This document shows positions 1 through 11,279 of a stretch of 64,000 nt of DNA, in pieces. The DNA is from Moringa oleifera (lineage: Eukaryota > Streptophyta > Magnoliopsida > Brassicales > Moringaceae), in the NCBI GenBank assembly GCA_021397835.1, contig JAJFZO010000604.1, positions 1 through 64,000 of the forward strand, written 5' to 3'. Numbering within the stretch: position 1 is the first letter of the stretch; each line of letters begins with the position of its first letter. Under the pieces are notes generated by a model. That model ran no database searches. It was not told the DNA's origin and worked only from the letters and a program-made list of their open reading frames with translations. Made by a program: the position numbers and the translations under genes.

Positions 1-439
1 AGTGATGATGCTTTAAATTATACTAAAGTAACTCATAGTTTTGAACTCTATCTCCAACAGCATCCCACACACAATCTTTCTGAGGTGTAGTTTGAGAAAA
101 GCCCGTGCCTTTTTGGCCATGCACGTATATCCCAGTATAGTGAATGCTTTAGAGAATTTTCCCAAAAATTCCATAGAAAGCGGCCAAACTTTCACATTCA
201 CATAGGTGAGCCTATCACGAGTATTCCTGTAGCTAGATACTCTACTTTATATAGAGTATAGAGCTCATTAAGAATTTAATTAAGCCTTTTTCGTTCGCTT
301 CAAGATTCCATACTTCTAGTAGAATGAGACTCCAAATAGTATGTTTCTTTTTCTATCACTTCATGACTTGTTATTACCCTTTGAACCTATTTCTTAGGAT
401 CTCCAGTCCATAGGTTGGGTTACCATCATGAGTGACTCA
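1..439 (-). other. 3' noncoding region of the copia element
   Basis: Lies downstream of the gag-pol stop in element orientation. A minus-strand open frame at 201-13 has no recognisable domain and is probably chance. The polypurine tract and 3' LTR are expected further left, outside the window. Confidence 0.6.
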
Positions 440-3400
440 TCACTGTAAGGGCATTAGTCCCATTTCTTTCGAGGTTTTAAAAACCTTCTCTCTAGCTAGT
501 CCTTTTGTCAAAGGATCAGCTAAATTCTCATCAGACCGTACATGATCCACTCTAACAGTTCCTGTAAAGAGGAACTCTCTAACAGTACTATGTTTACGAC
601 GTATCTGTCGTCTCTTATCGTTATAATAACGGTTCTAAACTTTTGCAATAGCCGCGGTACTATCACAGTGGATTAAAATGGCTGGTATCGATCTTTCCCA
701 TAACGGGATCTCAGCTAGCAGACTTCTTAACCAGCCTGCTTCTTCACTAGCTGTAGTTAGTGCTATCAATTCAGACTCCATCGTGGATTGAGCCAAAATA
801 GTTTATTTTTTGGACTTCCATGAAATAGCTCCACCGGCAATACTGAAAATATAACCACTTGTTGCCTTGGAGTCTTTTGAAAGGGTGTTCCAATCAGCAT
901 CGTTGTATCCTTCTAAAATAGCGGGAAACTTTTGATAATGTAATCCAAGGTTCATGGTTCTCTTAAGATACCTCATGACCCTTTCAATAGCATGCCAATG
1001 TTCGATACCAGGTCTACTGGTAAACCTACTGGTAAACCTACACAGTAACCCCACAGCATAAGCTATATCAGGCCTAGTGCAGTTAGTAGCATAACGTAAG
1101 CTACCTATAATGCTCGCATACTCAGTTTGTCTAACACTGTCTCCAGTGTTCTTGAGCAATTTAACACTAGGATCATATGGAGTACAAGTAGGTTTACAGT
1201 CAAAATAATTATATTTCTTTAAGATCTTTTCAATATAGTGTGATTGATCCAAAGAAAGTCCCTTTGTTGACCTAGTAATTTTTATTCCAAGAATTACATT
1301 CGCTTCTCTTAAGTCTTTCATGTCGAAATTGGCATATAGTAAGGACTTTACTTTATGTATGACATGAATGTTGGAGCCGAAGATAAGTAGGTCATCCACA
1401 TAAAGATATATGATAGTGCAAAGATTATTTTCAGTCTTATAATAAATGCACTTATCACTTTCATTCACTTTAAATCCATGTGAGATGACAAGATTATCAA
1501 ATTTTTTGTGCCATTGCTTAGGTGCTTGTTTCAGACCATACAATGATTTGTCCAGTTTACAAACTTTGTTTTCTTGGCCTGAAATCACAAAACCTTCAGG
1601 TTATTCCATGTAAATTTTTTCTTCTAATTCTCCATTTAGAAATACAGTTTTTACATCCATTTGATGTATAACTAAGTCATGTATAGCAGCTAGTGCTATT
1701 AACACCCGTATGGAGGTTATTCTAGAAACTGGAGAAAAAGTATCAAAGAAATCCACATTCTCCCTTTGTCTATACCCTTTGGCTACTAAGCGAGCCTTGT
1801 ATTTCTCAACTGTACCATCGAGTTTTAATTTTTTCTTCAGTACCCATTTGCAACCTATAGCTTTGCACCCTGGAGGTAAGTCTGTTAGATGCCAAGTTTT
1901 ATTGGACTCAAGAGAGTCCATTTCATCATTTACTGCTTCTTCCCACAAGTTAGCATCTAGAGAAGACAAAGCTTCTTTGACTGTATGGGGATCTTCCTCT
2001 AAGGTGTATGCATAAAATTCGGCTCCATAGTCCTTAAGAGTTCTAATTCGTTTACTCCGCCTAAGCTCTTCTTCTTCAATTGGTTGATCACTTCTATCAT
2101 TTGGCTGATTACTAGAAATAAAGCCCCCACTATTCCTCGATTTGAAAGGAAATCTATATTCATAGAAGTCTACATCGTTAGATTCAATGACAACTTGCCT
2201 TTTTAAATCCAAAAATCTATAAGCTTTACTATTTATAGCATATCCTATGAAAACACATTCATATGCTCTACTAGCAGGCTTATTTCTTTTGGGATCAGGA
2301 ATTCGAACATAAGCTAAGCACCCCCATGTTCTTAAGTAGGATAAGTTAGGTGTTTTGTTTTTTAAAATCTCGTAGGGAGATACTTTACTTCTACTCTTAG
2401 GGATTCTATTAAGCACATAGCATACAGTCAGCAAAATTTCTCCCCACCAATGAGAAGCTGCACCAGAATTTAATAGAGTGGCTACTATTAATTCAGCAAG
2501 AGTCCTATTTTTTCTTTCAGCTTTTCCATTCATCTCAGGAGAATAGGGTGCAGTTCTTTCATGTATTATTCCTTTGGTCTTGTAAAATTCAATAAAGGGA
2601 CCAGAATCATACTCAGTACCTCTATCACTTCGTAGTCTTTTTACCTTTCTATTGTATTGAGTTTCTATTTCAGTTAAGAATAGCTTAAACATGTCAAATG
2701 CTTCACTTTTATTTTTCATTAGATATACATAAGTGTAACCAGAGCAATCATCTATGAATGTTATAAAATATCTTTTTCCATTTCTTGTTAAAATACCATC
2801 AAATTCACAAATGTCAGAATGAATTAATTCAAGCTGTTCAGTCTCTCTAAGCACTGACTTATGTGGGGTTTTTGTAATCTTAGCTTGGCTACAATATTCA
2901 CATTTCTCAAAATCATCTACAGATAGTTTAGGGATGAGTCCTAAGTTACTCATGTTTTGAATTAATTGCTTATTCACATGACAAAGCCTAGCATGCCAAG
3001 TATTAAAAGTGCACAACATGTAGGTAGAAGATGATACTTTATTCATGTCAATGTTCAATTTAAACATGCCATCAGTAGCATAACCCTTCCTAACAAAGAC
3101 ATTATTCTTTGTTATTGTGTAAAGATCAGCTCCTATGGTTTGGGTAAACCCAGCCTTATTGAGAAGATAGCCTGAGACTAGGTTCTTTCTCATTTCTGGA
3201 GTGTGCAGAACATCCTTCAGTATGACGATCTTTCCAGAGGTAAACTTTAATTCCACCTCACCAGTACCAGCGACAATAGTGGAGTGGGAGTCTCCCAGCA
3301 ACACTTTCTTATCCTCAGATACAGAATAGGACTTAAACAGATCTCTGTCAAAACAGACGTGGCGAGAAGCGCCAGTATCCACCCACCACCCCTCAGATCC

Positions 3401-4330
3401 TCCAGCAAGATTAACCTCGGAGATCATAGCAATCAATTGCTCTTCGGTTAGGTTCGCCTGTGGAGCAGGACGAGGCCTATTCCAGCAATTCCTGGCCATA
3501 TGACCAGGCTTGTTACAACTATAACACATGAATGTGTTATTTCCCTGGGGTGGTTTGGATCTGTTTCGTGAGGTGTTCCTATTCTGATTCTTTCGATTCT
3601 GGTTGATGTTTCGATTCTGATTCTTCATGTTTTTTTCTATTGGTTTCAGAATCACAGAGGACCTTCTATTTGCTACGTTGTTGGAGACAACGAGCACTTC
3701 TTCTCTCTGATCTTGCTTTTGGGCTTCTTCCTCAATCCTAAGGCGAGTAATGAGCCCTTCCAGAGAAAGCTCTTTGCTCTTGTGCATAAGGATATTCTTA
3801 AAATCTTTCTAACTAGAGGGCAATTTATCTATCATAACTGCTACTTGAAATTGCTCAGGCAAAGGCATACCTTCTGAGATGATCTCATGCACTATTTTTT
3901 GTAGTTCATGTGACTGAGTCTCCACGGACTTATCATCAATCATCATGAATCCCATATATCTACTTACTGCAAATTTCTTAGCTCCAGCCTCCTCAGTATC
4001 TTACTTCTTCTGAAGTGTTTCCCAAATCTCTTTAGCAGATTTATCAGAATTATAATAGTCATAAAGATCATCAGATAATCCATTTAGGATAAAATTCTTG
4101 CACAAAAAATCATTTTCTACCCATGATTCAAGACTTTTCTTATCAGCATCTGTGGATTCATCAGACAAAACAGGCTTATCTGTATGAATTACATAAGCCA
4201 CCTTTTTCATGGTTAAGAAAAACAATATTTTTTATCTCCATCTTTTGAAATGAGCCCCTTCAAAGCGAAATGGTTTATTTAGATCGGCACTAGCAGATAT
4301 TATTTCAGCAGTAGATATAACAGCAGACAT
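440..4330 (-). pseudogene. Copia gag-pol polyprotein, one frame with six premature stops
   Basis: About 1,296 codons from the ATG at 4330 to the TGA at 442-440. In order: gag; CCHC knuckle (CYSCNKPGHMARNC, near residue 268); protease with DTGA (near 317); integrase zinc-binding HHCC (WHARLCH ... CEYC, near 445) and DDE core (SDICEF, RSDRGTEY, then the E of GKAERKNRT); reverse transcriptase (MDVKTVFLNGEL, then YVDDLL near 977); RNase H ending in DPLTKGLAREKVF. Premature stops lie at 4234-4232, 4003-4001, 3811-3809, 1603-1601, 805-803 and 637-635. All are in the same frame, so I see no frameshift. From family context four replace Gln and one replaces Trp, all explainable by C-to-T or G-to-A changes. 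The protein would copy and integrate element RNA, but this copy cannot make it full length. Confidence 0.93.
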
Positions 4331-4639
4331 GGCAATCGAAGAGTCTTAAAATTGTTGTAGATGCAAACTGTATCAGCTGAAATAAATAATAAACAGGAAA
4401 GATATTACCAAAATTCCAGTAGGCTGAGTCGCGAACTAAGTCGCTTTCTTTAAGACGTTTCGCGGCTCTGCCTTCGGTGTGCAGCAGTCTATAGCCCCGT
4501 CGTCCCCAAGATAAAACAGCGTAGAAATTTCTGTCTCGGATCTCCTATGCACAGTAGGAATCCGGTAATACTACACCTCCTTTAGATTTACTCGGAATCC
4601 GGATAGAATAAATAAATTAGGATTTTATTTTTCCTTTTT

Positions 4640-4810
4640 AGAAGGAAAAGATGAAATCCTAAAGATAAGAAATGGTAAAAACCTAAATTAGGGAAAAGTA
4701 AAATCCTAATTTAAGAAAGGGATAAAACCCTAAATTAGGGAAAAGTAAAACCCTAATTTAAGAAAGGGATAAAACCTTAAATTAGAAAAACCCTAAATTA
4801 GGAAAATACA
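4640..4810. repeat. Leader repeats with three telo-box words
   Basis: Short imperfect repeats of about 45 bases in the transcribed part of the copia leader. On the plus strand AAACCCTAA occurs at 4725-4733, 4748-4756 and 4788-4796. This matches the plant telo-box word, which telomere-repeat-binding factors can bind. Its position downstream of the LTR TATA box is seen; any function here is inferred. Confidence 0.6.
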
Positions 4811-4894
4811 TGAGGAGATAGGAGAAGAGAGGAGAGGAGAGGAGATAAGAAAGCTTAAAGCTTAAATGAATGATTTAGGAGCTAGGGAGGGGGG

Positions 4895-4903
4895 CTATTT
4901 ATA
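4895..4903 (-). promoter_or_regulatory. TATA box of the copia 5' LTR
   Basis: The minus strand reads TATAAATAG followed by a C-rich stretch. It lies about 570 bases upstream of the gag ATG and downstream of a tandemly repeated block, as expected for a U3 promoter. Transcription would start around 4,865-4,870 and run leftwards. Confidence 0.7.
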
Positions 4904-5006
4904 GTGGAGATAGGTGAGGATTCCATGGGAGAGAAGTGTTGCATGTGTGCCATATGTACACTAAAGAGATAAGGGGTGATGAATCATGGGATAGGGTTTG
5001 TTCGTT

Positions 5007-5138
5007 GGTGGCTGAATCTTCTCCTAGTGGAGGAAGACTCAGCCCTATAATGAATCCTTTAAACAGTATTTTGGTGGCTGAATCTTCTCCTAGTGAAGGA
5101 AGACTCAGTCCTATAATGAATCCTTTAAACAGTATTTT
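5007..5138. repeat. Two 66-bp tandem copies in the LTR U3 region
   Basis: Copies at 5007-5072 and 5073-5138 differ at only two positions (G/A and C/T). They lie upstream of the LTR TATA box in element orientation, where plant copia LTRs often carry tandem enhancer-like repeats. Confidence 0.85.
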
Positions 5139-5239
5139 AAATTCATCAACAATGCAAAATCACATCCTTCTCCTCCTAAATGATGATCAAAACACAACTG
5201 CTTCCTACACAAACCAGAGCCAAAAAAGCCAAAGTTAGT

Positions 5240-6920
5240 TTCAATAGTAACCACTTATGGTGCATGGGTGAATATTTACTTCATACTATGCTTGTTCTAC
5301 AGTAGATACTTCACCTACAAAAATTTGAAGAAGGATGTACTCCAGTGAGAAGCATGCTCCCGAAAGTCCCTGATCTTCCCACCTTTCCTTCAAACTTCAC
5401 ATTCTCATTAAAAGATTTGCATATAACATACAGTAAGTTTTCATTCTGTAACTAAACTGATTATTGGTAAGACCTTCTTGAGATAAATGTGTGCAGAGCA
5501 TATCCAAGGCTACACAAGAACCATGGCAGCTTAGATTATAGACAAGCATACAGCAATGACTCACTTAGTATTTACCATAGTCATCATATTATTCACCAGT
5601 GGAAGTTTACTGTATCAAATGAGGCCCTAACATAATCTCATGGACTTCAAAAAGGGAAAAAAAGAAAAAGGAAAAGAAAAAAGTGCAGTTCATGAGCTTG
5701 ATACTGATTTTAGGTATGTATACTTGTATCTACCATGTTTAATACATGATAACATCACATGCTAAATCTGGTTTTGTACCTTAAAGAGCCATGCATAGAT
5801 GTAGTGAGTAAAGTAAAAACTCCATCATTTAGTTTCTTAAAGCTCCACTGTAAGTTTATTTTAGAAGGCCAAAGTTGACTAACGGCTCCAAAATTTTTAA
5901 TCAAATAGAAGATAGAACTTTATAAGTAGTAGATCTAACTTAAAATTCAAGCAGCATGTCAAAAGGTTTCTGGGACAAAGATGTGACAGCTCAGCTTTCA
6001 TTTTACATTTCTTCTTACCTATACATGAAGACCTTTCTGCAAAAGGCTTTAAGCGCAACTCTGCACCTGATTCCCTTCTCACTGAAGTGGTTTACAATTG
6101 TTGAAGCAGAGTGTGCTAGAACATCTGGTTCAGCATCTTGAAAATCACACAAGCCAATTGAAGACTGAAAATTCAAAGATATGCATAATTGAATTCTAAG
6201 TTTGTTGATTCTCAAAGAAAAAAATTGAAAAAAGAAACAAAGGACCGTTATAAATGCAACCAGGCAGCGGCAGCTGCTGTATCATCAAACATGTTGCTAA
6301 AAAAGAATCAGCTAATTATAAATGTTTATAAGTGTAGCAAGAGTGACTACACAGATGAAACATTGTCAAGCACCACTATTTGCAAAGGAACAGAGTATGT
6401 TAGTAAGGTCCCTAAACGGAGGAACAGAGTGACTGCCAGAGATTCCATAAAAGAGAAATTGAAGACTACTGCTTTGAGATTCCTAACTAGAGGAAACAAA
6501 GATTACAACTAATTCCACGTGGAACAAGCACTACTATTCGCTTATACATATGCAATCTCACTAAACTATATCTAGTAGTACTGGTTAATTAAAGAGGATT
6601 TCATGTGAAACACATAGAAAGATTTTGACTTTTTCTTAAAAGAGAATTCTTTGTCCTATAATCTCCTACCCAAGTCACCAAATCATCATATCAGTATTTT
6701 GTAGTAGCTCAGTTGTGTTTATACTCTGATTGTAAGTATAACCTTCCTAGATTAAAAATCAGTTATACATTGAATTGGTAAAATCAATGATTCACCTACT
6801 TATATGACTAAACAACATAGAACAATAAAATCTAATCATTTATTTTTCTCTTTGAGTTACTCTATAACCAAAAAAAGTTCAATTTTAAACTAAGAAAAGA
6901 AAATAGAATTACCTCCAACT
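5240..6920. other. No supported gene
   Basis: AT-rich sequence. A purine-rich run lies near 5,650-5,690. Open frames of 60-107 codons near 5,900-6,510 (both strands) have no family signature. A minus-strand stretch ending near 6,022 is followed by a donor-like GTAAGAAG and could be an old exon, but I recognise no protein. Confidence 0.5.
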
Positions 6921-6924
6921 AGAG

Positions 6925-7600
6925 TAGAGAAACTAATGCAGTATTCCAAAAGGAAAAGGATAATGGACGTCCCTTTATGGATGTTTGGACAAGTCGAATT
7001 TATAGGTTTATCGTGATGGAAGCACACAAAGTCCTCTGGAGTGGAATTAGTGTTGCATATCCCTTGGAAATGCAGTATTCCAAAAGGAAAAGGATAATGG
7101 ATGTACCTTTATGGATATTTGGACAAGTCGAATTTATGGGTTTATCGTGACAGAAGCACATGAAGTCCTCTAGAGTGGGACCAGTGCCGCATATCCTTTG
7201 GAATCCTTGGCATCTGGAGCTCTCTGAGGGAATAATCTACTCTACATCAAATGCTTTCTCTCCAGTCAGAGCAGAGAAGCTACTACAGTATTCTAAAAGG
7301 AAGAATAGTGGACGTACCTTTGCAGATGTTTGGACAAGTCAAATCTGCGGGTTTATCACGACAGAAGCACGCGAAGTCCTCTGGAGTGAAACTAGTGCTG
7401 CATATGCTCTGGCTTGGCGTCTAGAGCTCTCCGAGGGAATAATGTACTCTACATCAAACCCTTTCTCTCCAGCGAAAGCAGAGAAATTAATGTTGTATTC
7501 CAAAAGGAAGAGGATAGTGGACGTACCTTTACGGATGTTTGGACAATTCAAATACGTGGGTTTATCACGACAGAAGCACACAAAGTCCTACTAGAGACCA
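6925..7600. repeat. Degenerate tandem array, about four copies
   Basis: A unit containing a core close to CAGTATTCCAAAAGGAA, then GTTTGGACAAGTC, GGGTTTATCACGACAGAAGC and AAGTCCTCTGGAGTG, recurs with core starts at 6939, 7073, 7286 and 7493. Spacings are therefore 134, 213 and 207 bases. The first unit lacks an internal stretch present in the others. The array abuts the broken RBL fragment, and the last unit runs directly into it, so part of the unit may derive from that pseudogene. Confidence 0.85.
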
Positions 7601-8126
7601 TGTTCTTAATGACCGCTCACCCAGAAATGGGAACTATAGCATGCACCTCAACATTTTTATAATCTTTTATCAGCATTTCCACCTTGCAGTTCCCCACATA
7701 AACTAGATCCCCATGTTTGTTAAAGCATGTAGTAGCAAGAGAGAAAGGAGGGGCTCCATTTGAGTATTGATTGCATGACGGAGGGCAGGTGCACTGGCCA
7801 TGTCAAAAACTACAACTACCACGTGCAGTTGTGCTTCCTGCGTTTAATCAGTAATTATGGGAGCAAATGAAAGCAGACAGTCAAGACAAAAAGATGGAAT
7901 GGAGGAAATAACATGTAGATGCTCTTGTAAAGGGATTTGCTGGAGAGTTGTGTGCATAATCTTCTCCCCATTTAGGACATCCTAAAGTGTCAATGGTTTG
8001 TCAGCAACAGATGCATAAATCCAATGGCCATACTTTGACCAAAAAACACTTGTTATAGCAGCAAGAGGATCTTTATCCCAGAGCTCCTTTGCAATTCCCC
8101 TAGTCTCAGTATCCCAAATAATGCCA
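7585..8126 (-). pseudogene. RBL: Broken fragment of an RbBP5-like (RBL) WD40 gene
   Basis: The minus strand reads IIWDTETRGIAKELWDKD, then AAITSVFWSKYGHWIYASVA and DKPLTL, a close match to WD repeats of plant RBL. RBL is the RbBP5-like subunit of COMPASS-type H3K4 methyltransferase complexes. The Trp expected after LTL is a TAG stop, followed by DVLNGEKI and LQQIPLQ. Further on, CFNKHGDLVYVGN, DYKNVEVHAIVPISG, a TGA where the family has Gly or Ser, then AVIKN. Expected residues GHR and SAADKS have become GHW and SVADKP. It covers only an N-terminal part of the protein and carries at least two in-frame stops. An open frame at 8278-7982 gives it a hydrophobic leader of different origin, MQLLCIPGSRLLWLLFY, probably by chance. 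Confidence 0.82.
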
Positions 8127-8279
8127 ATGTTTGAATTCTTGGAACTTGGAGAGGAAGAAACATCCCCACAGGTCGAAGGGGGAGGTTTTGACAAAGTGAT
8201 ACAAGTGGAGATGGGAGCAGTGCACATGTAAAACAGCAACCAAAGTAATCTGGAGCCAGGTATACACAAGAGTTGCATA

Positions 8280-10312
8280 TTTATGATAGCAACCAGTGTG
8301 GAAAGTTTAATTAGAAAAGGAAGAAGGAAAATAGGAAGGAGGAAAGAAAGATGTAAGTTTACTAATTAAAGATTTGAGAAAAAAAAATATAATGAACCAT
8401 CCAAGACTGAGGTACTGCTCATATCAAGAGTACAAAGCAAGCAGTGGTGTAGACTTTTCAACTCCTCAATCAAATACTCTACATCACTCTAGTTATTATA
8501 AATCATGCGCATAAAAACTAACTTCTCATAAAACTCATTGCTTTCTGCAAACTGTAAGCAGTTAAATCATACATATAAGAAGAGTGATAATATGCCCAAC
8601 ACATGAGCATAATTCAAGATGAACAATCAGGATCCTAATTACTGGCAACTAAGATAATAGTCTATGCAACCAAGGACGAATATAGAAAAAGAACGGATAA
8701 ATATCAGAAGTTATGTCTGCCAAATATTTGTAGAAAGTAACAATTAACTCAATCGATATTCCAACACCAGGAACAGAAAATCAGAATGCAGATTTCATAA
8801 TCAAATCTTAATCCTCTTTGAAAGCAACTCAGTCTTTCATGTATTCCACCGGTAAAAAGTTTAAGATTATTCTTTTTTATTCCTGGATGAGAATTTTTAA
8901 ATACTATTCTATTAACATAATGAGGCAAACAAGCATAAATCCAAAATATAAATATAGTAAAACAATATATATATATACTCTTCAAACACAACAAGATATC
9001 ATAAAGAGTCACAGAAACATATTTCACAATTTAAAAAATAACAAAAAACTGATAAATAATTAGTTACTATGTTTTTTTCATCAAGGTCATTTTTGATCAT
9101 TTTTAATTATGTAGAAAAGACGTGCCAAAATTTCATTCATCCCCTGAACATATCGGATACCTGGATTTAACTTTGCAAATACGATCAATATGCTCTTCAA
9201 AGCCTCTTAAAATATCAGAGGCATATATTAGTCAGCCACATCACTCAAGTATGATTTAATATTCAAACCAGAAGCAAAAAGCAAACCTGATTAGATTTTG
9301 CAAATAAGGATTCCACAGAGAAAAAGTGCATGTCTGGATGAGTACGCTTTACATCTCGATCAATCTGTTATATGATCTCTGTGTCCTAGAGAATCCCAAA
9401 GTTGTGGTTAGAAATCTCACAAGAATGGCTCATACTTCCCACTTAATACCATTATAATATAGAACCAACAGCACAGGACTTTCTTTAATGATAATAACCT
9501 GTAACACCATAGACCTCCCTACAACTATAATGCCTAAAATAGTAATAGAACTGCAGCTTCATCAAAATAAATATACAAAGGTGCAAGCTTTGACCTAGGC
9601 AACCTCTATGTTTGTGATTAACAGCTCGGTCACTTGCAAAAAAATCACATGAAGCTGTAAGATCTCATCAGGCAAGAGAGTTATTATTGCAGATGGGATG
9701 ACAGACAACAACAAGGCCGAAATCCTGTTAGGAATGTATATTAACTTGTCAAGCACAATGAAGGCAATAATGCTGTCAGAGAAGCAAGTTTGATCACATA
9801 TTACAAGAAAGATTTCCAAAAATTGTAAGCTTCCACTGACAATCATTCTATTTTACCAAGGATTCCTACGCACACCTAATTCTCATACCCGATAGGTTTT
9901 CTTCCTCGGATCAAAATATACTGTGGTGCATCTGCAATGAAAACGGAACTTCCCCCTAGCTGCTATATAGTTCTCAAGAGTCCAATTCTTCATCATCCAC
10001 AGGATCATTTTCAGATGAACAATTACATCTAAGAGGAAGGCTAAAAGATGAATTCAAGTAAGAACATTTATGCAGTCTACACGTCTGCTCATAGTGTCTC
10101 GATTCAATGCATGATTGATTACAATCATTGTAATGCACTCAAACAAGATTCTGTTGAAGAATCAACTCTAATTAGAACAATTTTTTTCTCAAAAGAAATC
10201 TCTCATTTCATTGGCTCAAAGACATTACCATTTCATTTTCTGAAGTGTTTTTCCAGGAACTACAGGAGAAGAAAAAAGCAGAGGAAAAAATGAAACAAAA
10301 GAAAACAATTTT
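8280..10312. other. No supported gene
   Basis: AT-rich sequence with open frames of at most about 90 codons and no recognisable domains. It lies between the RBL fragment and the triplicated exon-like unit. If the latter was the 5' end of a minus-strand gene, this would be intron or decayed coding sequence. I see no further RBL exons in it. Confidence 0.5.
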
Positions 10313-10313
10313 T

Positions 10314-10650
10314 ACCTCCATTGAACCATAGGAGATAGCAAGCGGCTGGTTCATCTATAATATTCTCGCGGCCAAAGAGAGGGAGTAAGAGATAGCATGC
10401 CAACGGTCAAATTAGAAGAAATAAGCAAAGGAAAAATTAAAACAATAGAACCTCCACTGAACTGTAGAAGATAGCACCCCGATGGCTCTTCATTTTCTAC
10501 AATCTTCTCGCAACCAGAGAGAGGGAGCAAGAGATGGCACGCCAACAGTCAAATTACCTCCTAGGAGATAACACGCTGGCTCTTCATTCTCTACGATTTT
10601 CTCGCGGCCAGAGAGGGGGAGCAAAAGATGTGCAGCACGCCAACTGAGAG
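10314..10650 (-). repeat. Triplicated exon-like unit of about 100 bp
   Basis: Three diverged copies at about 10,314-10,411, 10,449-10,555 and 10,556-10,650. On the minus strand each contains a CTCCCTCTCT-rich part, GCCGCGAGAA or a variant, and ends near CTATCTCCTA. Copies end in GGAGGTAAAA, GGAGGTTCTA and GGAGGTAATT, two of which resemble splice donors. Each is richer in GC than its surroundings. This looks like an amplified first exon or 5' UTR of a minus-strand transcript, but no protein is identifiable. Confidence 0.65.
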
Positions 10651-10789
10651 ATTATAGCTATAATTAAGATTAAACCATTGGACAGTATATTTATTGCGCT
10701 TTTGGTTCTAACATGGCGTGCGATAGAAGAACTTCGTAGCATTTCGGAGAGATTTTTGGAAATTTAAAGGCAGTAGCATCCCAGCATCT

Positions 10790-11265
10790 TGGTGGCCTCT
10801 CTCCCTTTAGGTCGAGAATTTGGAATTCCCTCTAGGCCCAGATTGATCCTGCAGGTTTTCCATTTCAGCCTCTTTCCCTTTGGGTCAGGTACTGAAAAGA
10901 GTTTTCGGTTAAATTCTCTTCCTCGGAGCCCAATCTAGGCCCGCATAAGTGTTTAGTTCAGCCTTTCTCATTTGGGTCAAGTGGCGCAAAGAATTTTAGG
11001 TTTCGATTTCTCTTCCTTCAGGCTCAATCCGGCCCATTCCCCGCCTGCACGATTTTCCAGCTCAGCCTCTCTCCCTTTGGGTCAAGTAGTGGAAAGTTTT
11101 GTAGGCTTTGATTTCTCTTTCTTCAGACCCAATCCGGCCTAATCCAGCCCTGCATGATTTTTCAGTTCAGCCTCTCTCCCTTTGGGTGAAGTAGTGCAAA
11201 GATTTGTAGACTTTGATTTCCCTTCCTCCGGGTCCAATTCGGGCTTTGCATGGTTTTCCAATTCT
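10790..11265. repeat. Five-copy tandem array, unit about 93-105 bp
   Basis: The phrase TCAGCCTCTCTCCCTTTGGG or a close variant recurs at about 10,793, 10,865, 10,958, 11,062 and 11,167. It is followed each time by a GGTCAAGTAGTG-like part, a TTTGATTTCTCTTCC-like part and a CCAATCCGGCC-like part. The array is much less AT-rich than the block on its right. No open frame runs through it. Confidence 0.9.
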
Positions 11266-11279
11266 ATTTTATTGTTTCA

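Larger units (their letters stand above)
1..5240 (-). mobile_element. Ty1/copia LTR retrotransposon, left end cut by window edge
   Basis: The element reads right to left: 5' LTR/leader (about 4.4-5.2 kb), gag-pol (4330 down to 440), then 3' noncoding sequence running off the left edge, so the 3' LTR lies outside the window. Domain order is gag with zinc knuckle, protease, integrase, reverse transcriptase, RNase H, which is the copia order. The right boundary is approximate because the second LTR needed to define it is missing and no target-site duplication can be read. I found no clear initiator-tRNA primer-binding site next to the leader. The copy is dead because of six nonsense codons. Confidence 0.9.

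Noticed and set aside
4340..4440. Copia primer-binding site next to the gag leader
   Set aside because: No convincing match to the usual initiator-tRNA site. GCTGATACAG near 4,370 on the minus strand is only a weak resemblance.
5897..6215. Overlapping short frames on both strands that might be an old exon
   Set aside because: A donor-like sequence exists but no protein family is recognised in any frame.
6189..6512. 107-codon plus-strand open frame rich in Lys and Ser with a short Ala run
   Set aside because: No known domain and no clear promoter or splice context. Composition fits chance in A-rich DNA.
7160..7662. Open frames of 80-144 codons across the tandem array, both strands
   Set aside because: They arise because the repeat unit happens to lack stops. 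No independent coding evidence.
7982..8278. 98-codon minus-strand frame with signal-peptide-like start, as a secreted protein gene
   Set aside because: Its C-terminal half is RBL WD40 sequence truncated at a conserved Trp, so the leader is a fortuitous extension of a pseudogene.
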